The notes beneath the pieces are model-generated. The model had not been told where the DNA came from, ran no database searches, and worked only from the letters and a program-made list of their open reading frames with translations. A stretch of 9,925 bases of DNA from Desulfobacterales bacterium (GTDB lineage Bacteria > Desulfobacterota > DSM-4660 > Desulfatiglandales > Desulfatiglandaceae), in the NCBI GenBank assembly GCA_027061865.1, contig JAMOVZ010000222.1, forward strand, positions 1-9,925, given 5' to 3'. Shown piece after piece: positions 1-6,739 of this stretch (the first letter of the stretch is position 1; each line of letters opens with the position of its first letter). A program made the translations under genes and the position numbers.

Positions 1-102
1 TGGTGGAAAGCCAATTAGATTAACATAACATTATGAGAGGGGGGTGGTAGCTATGCTTGAGCGATCTAAGTTTTCATAATAAAAACCACTAATGAATAGA
101 AA

Positions 103-113
103 GGGGGGGGGAG
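103..113 (+). promoter_or_regulatory. G-tract ribosome binding site of the symporter gene
   Basis: A run of nine G (103-111) followed by AG lies four bases before the ATG at 118 and is the only purine-rich Shine-Dalgarno candidate for that start. The spacing is short, and the homopolymer itself forms most of the site. The reading frame of the symporter is closed by a TAA at 67-69 with no ATG between it and 118, so the start is well fixed. A shorter run of six G lies at 39-44. Confidence 0.6.
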
Positions 114-117
114 ATAC

Positions 118-2121
118 ATGGCGACACATATTTATTGGCTGTTTTTCTTTGTGTTGTGTTACTGGACGTATTGTATCACCATCGGTGTCAAGGGCTACTT
201 GGCGGCAAAGTCGGGCACCGAATATTTTGTGGCTGGGAGGAAGCTCAACATCTGGGTGTTCGTGTTGGCCGCTACAGCCACATCCTTCAGCGGGTGGACT
301 TTTGTGGGCCACCCGGCCTTGATCTGGCGTGACGGATTGCCTTACGGCTTTGCCTCTTTTTACGTCCTAACCATTCCTTTCACCGGGGTACTTTTCCTCA
401 AGAGACAGTGGTTGCTGGGCAAACGCTACGGGTTCGTTACCCCCGGCGAGATGTACAGCGCCTACTTCAACTCCGAGGCCATGAGGATCCTCACGGTGAT
501 CGTGGCCATCTTTTATAGCATCCCTTATTTAGGGATCCAGCTTCGGGCATCAGGCGTGCTTTTCAACGTCCTAACTGACAATTTGCTTTCGGTCAACGTG
601 GGCATGTGGATGCTTGCCATCGTGGTGTTGCTTTATGTGGGGCTGGGTGGACTCCGCTCAGTGGCATATGTGGACACCGCCCAGTGTGTGCTCCTGTGGC
701 TAGGCATCATCGCCATCGGTTTAATTACCGTGAATTTCGCTGGCGGCTTTGATAATATGATGAGCAAGTATGCCGATATCATCACCTGGATAAACAGCGG
801 TGGTGTAGATGTTCCCAAGTGGGCCGATCCTGAGGCAGTTAAAGTCTTCCTTGCCCATAAAAAGCAGGTGATCAAGATTACCCCTGATGGTTACAGCCAC
901 TTTGTGGCAGTGCCCGGTGTGATCCAGTGGGTGCCTGCAGGCGGGATGGCAAAGGGAGGAACTTGGACTGCAATCATGATACTCACTTATATGTTCGCCC
1001 TTATGGGAATCCAGTCCTCTCCCGCATTTTCCATGTGGGCATTTGCCAATAAGGATCCGAGGCCCTTTCCCCTTCAGCAGGTGTTTGCTTCTACCCTGGG
1101 TATTGGGTTTGCACTCTTTATCTTTACGACCATGCAGGGCTTGGGCGGCTGGGTGCTGGCCTTATTCAGGCCTGAAGGAGCCAAAGAGACCATCATTCCA
1201 TTGAGTGGGCTTATAGGCGGAAAACAAGCAAATCTTGTGCCCTATCTCATCCACCTGATGAAGGATAACTATCCGGTGCTGGTGGGTCTTTTGGCAATAT
1301 CAGCTTTGGCGGCCATGCAGTCAACAGGTGCTGCCTACATGTCCACTTGCAGTGGCATGCTCACCAGGGATATCTTGAAGAGGTACTGGGTAAAAGACAT
1401 GACCATGGCCCAGCAGACCCATTGGGGCAGGGCCACAGTGCTCTTTGTGACCATCAGCGCTCTGGTGTTTGCCACATTTGTGCCTGGCGCAATCGTGATG
1501 TTGGGTGGCCTGGCAGTGTCCTATGGGTTCCAGCTCTACCCCGCCCTGATTGCCACACTTTACTGGCCGTGGCTGACCCGCCAAGGCATAGTTGCCGGCC
1601 TTGTTGCAGGAATCATTGCTGTTACCTTGACCTTCAAGTTCAAGTTCGGATTGCCCTGGGGCGCTTATCCTCTGACGATCCACTGCGCTGGCTGGGGTAT
1701 TTTGATAAACTTTCCTTTGGCCATCCTGATCTCCTTCTTCACCCAGCCCGATGCCAAGGAAAAGGCCCGTAAGCGGGAGTACCATGAATTCATCCGCGAA
1801 CACGCGAGACTCTCCGAAGACAAGCGCTGGAGGGTGAAGTTTGGTTGGGTCATCACCATTATTTGGTTCCTGTTCGCGATTGGTCCTTTCTGTGTTATAG
1901 GAAACACCATTTTTGGGGATCCTCTCAATCCTTCCACATGGCCGAATGGCATGCCTTCACTGTGGATCTGGCAGATCATCTGGTGGCTGCTTGGCGCCTT
2001 TATGATGTATTGGCTGGCGTACAAGTGTGAGATGTCCACTAATATTACTACTCAGTTCAAGGCATTACGGCATGATATTTACGAGGAAGAGGAGGCCCGT
2101 AAAAACCAGCAGAAGGCATAA
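118..2121 (+). CDS. Sodium:solute symporter family protein (probable carboxylate transporter)
   Basis: Inner-membrane Na+-coupled transporter of the SSS family (LeuT fold). The protein has 667 residues and about 15 hydrophobic segments by eye. Family marks are EYFVAGRKL near residue 36, the loop GLGGLRSVAYVDTAQ at 175-189, and SALAAMQST at 395-403, which matches the Na+-site helix that carries small and hydroxyl residues in SSS proteins. Most family members have about 500-550 residues and 13 helices. This one adds a long loop around 205-280 and a C-terminal extension with two more hydrophobic segments (about 576-597 and 618-639) and a charged tail. It does not look like the ActP subgroup, and no small DUF485/DUF4212 partner is visible upstream. 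The nearby acyl-CoA synthetase suggests a short-chain carboxylate substrate, which is inference; proline, pantothenate or sugars are not excluded. It stops in TAA followed at once by TAG, and a hairpin terminator candidate follows. Confidence 0.93.
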   Translation: MATHIYWLFFFVLCYWTYCITIGVKGYLAAKSGTEYFVAGRKLNIWVFVLAATATSFSGWTFVGHPALIWRDGLPYGFASFYVLTIPFTGVLFLKRQWLLGKRYGFVTPGEMYSAYFNSEAMRILTVIVAIFYSIPYLGIQLRASGVLFNVLTDNLLSVNVGMWMLAIVVLLYVGLGGLRSVAYVDTAQCVLLWLGIIAIGLITVNFAGGFDNMMSKYADIITWINSGGVDVPKWADPEAVKVFLAHKKQVIKITPDGYSHFVAVPGVIQWVPAGGMAKGGTWTAIMILTYMFALMGIQSSPAFSMWAFANKDPRPFPLQQVFASTLGIGFALFIFTTMQGLGGWVLALFRPEGAKETIIPLSGLIGGKQANLVPYLIHLMKDNYPVLVGLLAISALAAMQSTGAAYMSTCSGMLTRDILKRYWVKDMTMAQQTHWGRATVLFVTISALVFATFVPGAIVMLGGLAVSYGFQLYPALIATLYWPWLTRQGIVAGLVAGIIAVTLTFKFKFGLPWGAYPLTIHCAGWGILINFPLAILISFFTQPDAKEKARKREYHEFIREHARLSEDKRWRVKFGWVITIIWFLFAIGPFCVIGNTIFGDPLNPSTWPNGMPSLWIWQIIWWLLGAFMMYWLAYKCEMSTNITTQFKALRHDIYEEEEARKNQQKA

Positions 2122-2130
2122 TAGAGACAA

Positions 2131-2164
2131 GGGGTTGCGTGGCCCTTGGCATGCAGCCCCTTTT
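2131..2164 (+). terminator. Probable Rho-independent terminator after the symporter gene
   Basis: An 11-bp stem pairs GGGGTTGCGTG (2131-2141) with CATGCAGCCCC (2150-2160), with two G-U wobbles in RNA and an 8-base loop. Four T (2161-2164) follow directly. It begins nine bases after the symporter stop. The GC-rich stem and position fit an intrinsic terminator. The T-run is short, so partial termination or attenuation into the next genes is equally possible. Confidence 0.6.
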
Positions 2165-2171
2165 GACCGCA

Positions 2172-2212
2172 AGAGGGGGAGTGACCGTGAGAGAGGGTTT
2201 CTCCCCCTCTCT
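2172..2212 (+). repeat. Inverted repeat with two mutually exclusive pairings
   Basis: AGAGGGGGAG (2172-2181) and CTCCCCCTCT (2201-2210) are perfect 10-bp complements around a 19-base loop. Inside this, AGAGAGGG (2190-2197) is also a perfect complement of CCCTCTCT (2205-2212) with a 7-base loop. The two stems share the same right-hand strand, so only one can form at a time. No T-run follows, so this is not a classic terminator. It sits in the 163-base gap between the symporter and lipoprotein genes. The purine/pyrimidine bias of the segment could create the overlap by chance. Confidence 0.55.
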
Positions 2213-2284
2213 GGACTTGGGGATAGAACTGGGGCCCTGTCCGAGGTAGAATCAGTATAAAACGAAAAGGAATCTATAAAGACT

Positions 2285-2785
2285 ATGGGGAATGTGCTGA
2301 AAGTACTGATAGTAATTTTGGCCCTTTTCATGGGGCTTAATGGGTGCGGCATTGGCGTTTCCGACTATGATGAGGCCATGATGGATGGGCTTGCCAATCT
2401 CAATTTCAACAAGCCGGAGGAGGCGCTTCAGGATTTTGAAAAGGCCATAAAGATAGACCCTGGGCGTGCCGAAGGCTATTTGGGTAAGGCCAATGCGCTC
2501 AACATGCTGGGGAGATACAGGGAGGCGATCGAATGTTACAATCAGGCCATTTCTATCGATCCGACCCTAGCCAACGCCTATGTAAACAGGGCCATAGCAT
2601 ACAGCCATCTTGGCGAGTACAAAAAGGCCATAAAGGATTATGAAAAGGGACTTGAACTTGACCCAAAGATAGATGACCCCCCGGGGTTCTTAAAGAGGCT
2701 GTTCAGCAACGAGCCCAACAGAGAAAAGGGTATTAGAAAACATCTAGAGTACCTGAAAAAGCAGGTCCAAGCTGGGCATGGTTAA
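2285..2785 (+). CDS. Small TPR-repeat lipoprotein
   Basis: A 166-residue protein with a short hydrophobic signal (residues 5-18) ending in the lipobox-like L18-N19-G20-C21. Cys21 would be lipidated and the mature part would sit in the periplasm on a membrane leaflet. Asn at the -2 position is less common in lipoboxes but tolerated. The mature protein is almost wholly three tandem tetratricopeptide repeats of 34 residues: about 27-60, 61-94 and 95-128. The second and third show the canonical pattern and end in IDPT and LDPK; the first is weaker at its start. A basic, Lys/Glu-rich helix tail follows (129-166). TPR folds bind partner proteins or peptides, and the partner cannot be told from the sequence. 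AAGGA at 2267-2271 is 13 bases from the ATG, a rather long spacing. The operon position suggests an accessory role for the membrane sensor or transport genes; this is inference. Confidence 0.88.
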   Translation: MGNVLKVLIVILALFMGLNGCGIGVSDYDEAMMDGLANLNFNKPEEALQDFEKAIKIDPGRAEGYLGKANALNMLGRYREAIECYNQAISIDPTLANAYVNRAIAYSHLGEYKKAIKDYEKGLELDPKIDDPPGFLKRLFSNEPNREKGIRKHLEYLKKQVQAGHG

Positions 2786-2820
2786 ACTTGTAAACCAGGT
2801 ATGAGGAAAGGAGTGTACGT

Positions 2821-4737
2821 ATGCCCAATGCCTATGAGATTGCCTACAAGAGGTCATTAGAAGATCCCAATGGCTTCTGGGGTGAGCTGGCAGAAGATTG
2901 CCACTGGTTCAAGAAATGGGACAAGGTCTTGGACGATTCTAACAAGCCTTTTTACAGGTGGTTTACAGGAGGGGAGCTTAACAGTTGTTACAATGCTCTT
3001 GACTTTCACATTGATCAGGGCCGGGGAGAACAGACCGCCCTGATATACGACAGCCCTGTTACAGATACCATCAAAAAGTTCACATTCAACGAGGTTAGGG
3101 ACATAGTCGCCCGTTTCGCAGGAGTGCTTGCATCAAAAGGGGTCAAGAAGGGCGACAGGGTGATTATTTACATGCCAATGATTCCTGAGGCAGTGGTTGC
3201 TATGCTGGCCTGTGCGAGGATCGGGGCTATCCACTCCGTAGTCTTTGGAGGCTTTGCTGCAAATGAATTGGCAGTGCGCATTAATGATGCAAAGCCAAAA
3301 GTGATTCTCTCGGCCTCTTGTGGCATTGAGGTGCAGAGAATCGTCCCTTACAAGCCATTGCTGGATGAGGCCATTAATATGGCTGATGCCAAGCCTGATC
3401 TGTGCATAATAAAACAGCGCCCCATGGAAAAGGCCGGGATGATTCCTGGCCGGGACCTTGACTGGGACGAACTCATGGAAGGGGCCTCACCCCATGAATG
3501 CGTTCCTGTGGCGGCAACAGATCCCCTGTATATCCTCTACACATCAGGCACAACCGGGATTCCCAAAGGTGTTGTGCGTGACAACGGGGGCAACGTAGTG
3601 GCCCTCAAGTGGACCATGAGCGCCCTCTATAACATGCAGACAGGGGATGTGTGGTGGACTGCCTCAGATGTCGGCTGGGTAGTAGGCCACTCCTATATTG
3701 TATATGGGCCGTTGTTTAAAGGATGCACCACTATTCTCTTTGAGGGAAAACCGGTGGGCACTCCGGACGCAGGGGTGTTCTGGCGTGTTATTTCGGATCA
3801 TAAGGTGAAGGCCCTTTTTACCGCGCCCACCGCCTTCAGGGCCATCAAACGGGAAGATCCCAACGCAGAAGAGATGAAAAAATATGACCTTTCATCCTTC
3901 CAAGCCCTGTTCATGGCTGGAGAACGCCTGGATCCCGATACCCTTAGGTGGGCGGAGAACGCCCTTAGGGTCCCTGTTATAGACCACTGGTGGCAGACCG
4001 AGACCGGCTGGGCCATTGCAGGAAATTTCCTGGGGCTCCACAGGTTTCCTGTAAAAGAGGGCTCTGCCACAAAGCCTTCGCCGGGATGGGACCTGAGGGT
4101 GCTGGACCCCACCACCAAGGAACCGGTGCCAAGAGGCGAGATAGGGGCACTGGTTGCCAAGCTCCCTATGCCTCCGGGCACCTTGCCTACCTTGTGGAAC
4201 AATGACGAAGGATTTATCAACTCTTACCTGAAGGAATTTCCTGGCTATTACCAGACGGGCGATGCGGGCTATATTGATGAAGAGGGTTATGTCTTTGTAA
4301 TGACCCGTACCGACGACATAATAAATGTAGCGGGCCACAGGCTCTCCACAGGAGCGATGGAGGAAGTGCTGGCGGACCATCCTGATGTGGCGGAATGTGC
4401 CGTAGTGGGTGTGGAAGATAGTCTGAAGGGGCAGGTGCCTATAGGATTCTTGGTGCTCAATGCGGGTGTTTCGCGCGATCCCGATGAAATAATAAAAGAG
4501 GTCATCCAGATGGTGAGGGAGCGGATCGGCCCAATAGCCTCTTTTAAAAAGGCTGTGGTGGTAAAGCGGCTGCCCAAGACCAGGTCTGGAAAGATCTTGC
4601 GGGGCACCATACAGAAGATAGCAGACAACAAGCCCTACAGGATGCCTGCAACAATTGATGATCCTGCCATCCTGGGTGAGATGGAGGAGGCCCTCATCAG
4701 TTTGGGTTATGCAAAGGCAAGGGAGAAAGAAGGATAA
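2821..4737 (+). CDS. prpE: Short-chain acyl-CoA synthetase, propionyl-CoA synthetase (PrpE/ACSS3) type
   Basis: A cytoplasmic AMP-forming ligase that converts propionate (and probably acetate), ATP and CoA into acyl-CoA, AMP and PPi. Its 638 residues are full length for the family. Motifs in order: the ATP-binding P-loop YTSGTTGIPKG (240-250), DHWWQTETGW (388-397), YYQTGDAG (476-483) with the ribose-binding Asp481, the hinge-side TRTDDIINVAGHR (495-507), and KTRSGKILRG (586-595) with catalytic Lys591. The ETGW form, the segment LPMPPGTLPTLW and the C-terminal layout match the PrpE/ACSS3 branch better than classical Acs, which has ETGG. Lys591 is the residue acetylated by Pat-type enzymes in this family, but no such acetyltransferase gene is in the window. 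AAAGGAG (2807-2813) lies seven bases before the ATG, the best ribosome binding site here. Substrate preference between acetate and propionate is not settled by sequence reading. Confidence 0.93.
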   Translation: MPNAYEIAYKRSLEDPNGFWGELAEDCHWFKKWDKVLDDSNKPFYRWFTGGELNSCYNALDFHIDQGRGEQTALIYDSPVTDTIKKFTFNEVRDIVARFAGVLASKGVKKGDRVIIYMPMIPEAVVAMLACARIGAIHSVVFGGFAANELAVRINDAKPKVILSASCGIEVQRIVPYKPLLDEAINMADAKPDLCIIKQRPMEKAGMIPGRDLDWDELMEGASPHECVPVAATDPLYILYTSGTTGIPKGVVRDNGGNVVALKWTMSALYNMQTGDVWWTASDVGWVVGHSYIVYGPLFKGCTTILFEGKPVGTPDAGVFWRVISDHKVKALFTAPTAFRAIKREDPNAEEMKKYDLSSFQALFMAGERLDPDTLRWAENALRVPVIDHWWQTETGWAIAGNFLGLHRFPVKEGSATKPSPGWDLRVLDPTTKEPVPRGEIGALVAKLPMPPGTLPTLWNNDEGFINSYLKEFPGYYQTGDAGYIDEEGYVFVMTRTDDIINVAGHRLSTGAMEEVLADHPDVAECAVVGVEDSLKGQVPIGFLVLNAGVSRDPDEIIKEVIQMVRERIGPIASFKKAVVVKRLPKTRSGKILRGTIQKIADNKPYRMPATIDDPAILGEMEEALISLGYAKAREKEG

Positions 4738-4752
4738 CCTTTCACGAGCACT

Positions 4753-6735
4753 ATGAAGTTTTTGTTAAGCAAGTTTTGGAGGGTGGTGGCACTGGCTTTG
4801 ACGGGCGGGGTCGCCACCCTTTTCTTTTTTTTCACCTGGTTCTGGAATCAGTTGGCTCAAGGGGAGAAAGAGGCCGTCAAAGGGATCCTGCACCACCACG
4901 GAGATTACCTCCTCATTCCAATTTTTCTTCTTATTGTTTTGATTTTATGGGCCGTTGAGACGCTCTTTAGGAGCTATGTGAAGCCTGTCAAACGGATAAG
5001 TGAGGAAGTAATCCTGATCAATTCTGCCAATCCGTCCTATAGAATAGAGGGAAGGGGAAGCGAAGAGATAAGGCTTCTGTGTGACAGTATAAACTTGGGC
5101 GCAGACAGGGTTGAGGAGATCGTAAGAAGCGTAGAGGACAGAATCAGACAGACACGCTCAGAGGCCGAAGCTGAAAAGAATGTGCTCGCTGCAATAATTT
5201 CTGAGTTTCCCCAAGGAGTGGTGGCCTGCAATATGGAAGGGAGAATATTGCTTTACAACAACAGGGCCCAGGAGATTCTGGCATCCTGCTCTCACAAGGG
5301 AACGCATCAGGATAGTGATGGAAATGAGATTGAAAAACCTGGATACTTGGGTCTAGGCCGCTCCGTTTACGGCATCATTGATAAGGGATTAATAGAAGAG
5401 GCAATAAAGAAAATCCAAGAACAAGTTCAAAGCAATGCTCCAGCAGGTGAGCAAGCTTTTGTGTTCCATGATGGGACGGGGCATTCTTTAAAGGTAGAGA
5501 TGGTCCCCATAGTCAAGGGCCGAAGGAAGCTGTCTGGTTTTGTGCTTTTCTTGCAGCATGTAGCTCAAGGGGCCGATATAGGTGCTGGGGCACCTTGGCC
5601 ATTAGTGCCGGTCTCACTGAAAGAGGTGATCGATTCCCTCGCTACACGGGCAAGGAAAATGATTGGCCTCTCGCTTAGTGTTGATGGGCCTCTGGATGAT
5701 GTCTGGATCAAGGCAGACACCCACTCCTTTGTGCTTGCCTTGTTGTTCTTGCTCCAGTGCCTCCACACCCGTTTTGGACAAAAGGCCTTTTTGTGCCGAA
5801 TTAATGTGGCAGGAAGTATTAACATCCTGGATTTTTCATGGCAAGGGCCAAGCCCTGATTCACAGACCTTGGACAAGTGGCAAAAGGAAAAACTGAGCGT
5901 CCAGGAAGAGTCCCTGCCCTTCAGCCTTGGTGAGGTGCTTGCCTTCCATGGTGCGGTTCTCGAGTCTTTGGAGGCCGAAGGCCCCCAGTGCAGCTCCCAC
6001 TTGAGGCTCATGGTCCCGGCACTTGAAGGCGAAGAAGATATCCCAAATCGTAAGATAGGTATAAGGCTTGAGAGCAGGCCTGAGTTCTATGATTTCGACT
6101 TGTTTGCGCATGCAGAAGTGAGTGCTGACCTGGAAGACAGGCCCTTGAGAGAGCTTTCCTACACCGTGTTTGACATGGAAACAACGGGACTGGATCCTAA
6201 TGGAGGCGATGAGATCATCGCCATATCTGCATTTCGCATTGTAAATGGCAGGCTCCTGCACCATGAACGCTTCGACCAGTTGGTGGACCCCCGCAGGTCC
6301 ATTCCATGGGAGTCGGTGAGAGTGCACGGTATTACACCTGATATGCTGGAAGGCTGTCCCACCATAGAAGAGGTTCTGCCTTGGTTTCACAGCTTTGTGG
6401 AGGATACGGTGCTTGTGGCGCACAATGCTGCCTTTGATATGAGATTTCTTAAATTGAAAGAGGACAAGGCTGGAGTCAAGTTTACAAACCCGGTGCTTGA
6501 CACCTTGCTGCTCTCTGCCATAGTACATCCATTCCATGACGAACACAGCCTGGAGGCCATTGCAGAGCGCCTAGGGATACATATAGCAGGCAGACACACT
6601 GCGGCAGGTGATGCATTGGCTACTGCGGAGATATTCTTAAAACTGATACCATTGCTGGCAGACAAAGGCGTGCATACGCTAAAAGAGGCTTTGGAGGCCT
6701 CAAAGAAAACCTACTTTTCAAGGTTAAAGGTGTGA
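4753..6735 (+). CDS. Membrane-anchored PAS / degenerate histidine-kinase-like / DEDDh 3'-5' exonuclease fusion
   Basis: 660 residues with sensor-kinase architecture but a nuclease output. Two transmembrane helices (about 11-31 and 52-72) flank a periplasmic loop of only some 20 residues. A HAMP-like and coiled-coil stretch (about 73-142) leads to a PAS-like domain (about 143-275, with QGVVACNMEGRILLYNN). Residues about 285-430 run in the order of a histidine-kinase dimerisation/ATPase module (ADTHSFVLALLFLLQ at 321-335; LGEVLAFHGAVLESL near 392-406), yet the N-box Asn and DxGxG loop are missing. The C-terminus (about 468-652) is a DnaQ/Pol III epsilon-like exonuclease with all five DEDDh residues: D474 and E476 in FDMETTGL, D562 in AHNAAFD, H615 and D620 in HTAAGD. 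The nuclease should be active in the cytoplasm; its substrate is unknown. The start lacks a strong Shine-Dalgarno site and lies 15 bases after the ligase gene, so translation may be coupled. Confidence 0.9.
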   Translation: MKFLLSKFWRVVALALTGGVATLFFFFTWFWNQLAQGEKEAVKGILHHHGDYLLIPIFLLIVLILWAVETLFRSYVKPVKRISEEVILINSANPSYRIEGRGSEEIRLLCDSINLGADRVEEIVRSVEDRIRQTRSEAEAEKNVLAAIISEFPQGVVACNMEGRILLYNNRAQEILASCSHKGTHQDSDGNEIEKPGYLGLGRSVYGIIDKGLIEEAIKKIQEQVQSNAPAGEQAFVFHDGTGHSLKVEMVPIVKGRRKLSGFVLFLQHVAQGADIGAGAPWPLVPVSLKEVIDSLATRARKMIGLSLSVDGPLDDVWIKADTHSFVLALLFLLQCLHTRFGQKAFLCRINVAGSINILDFSWQGPSPDSQTLDKWQKEKLSVQEESLPFSLGEVLAFHGAVLESLEAEGPQCSSHLRLMVPALEGEEDIPNRKIGIRLESRPEFYDFDLFAHAEVSADLEDRPLRELSYTVFDMETTGLDPNGGDEIIAISAFRIVNGRLLHHERFDQLVDPRRSIPWESVRVHGITPDMLEGCPTIEEVLPWFHSFVEDTVLVAHNAAFDMRFLKLKEDKAGVKFTNPVLDTLLLSAIVHPFHDEHSLEAIAERLGIHIAGRHTAAGDALATAEIFLKLIPLLADKGVHTLKEALEASKKTYFSRLKV

Positions 6736-6739
6736 AGGT

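Noticed and set aside
1..23. Tail of an upstream coding gene
   Set aside because: All three frames close within the first 28 bases and none of the short tails is recognisable, so an upstream gene end cannot be shown.
42..57. Possible sigma-54 promoter (GG at 43-44, GC at 55-56, spacing ten)
   Set aside because: Only the GG and the ATGCT end fit; most of the remaining consensus positions do not match, so chance is the better explanation.
1321..1803. Minus-strand open frame of 160 codons opposite the symporter gene
   Set aside because: Antisense to conserved membrane helices and rich in His, Gly and Gln as expected from reverse-frame reading; no start signal.
2233..2261. Promoter for the four-gene operon with TATAAA at 2256-2261
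   Set aside because: The -10-like hexamer is good, but the -35 position reads GGCCCT or similar at any normal spacing, so I did not list it as a promoter.
5860..6546. Long minus-strand open frame of 228 codons opposite the exonuclease gene
   Set aside because: It lies antisense to a gene with clear catalytic motifs, its translation shows no recognisable domain, and its composition is that of an antisense shadow.
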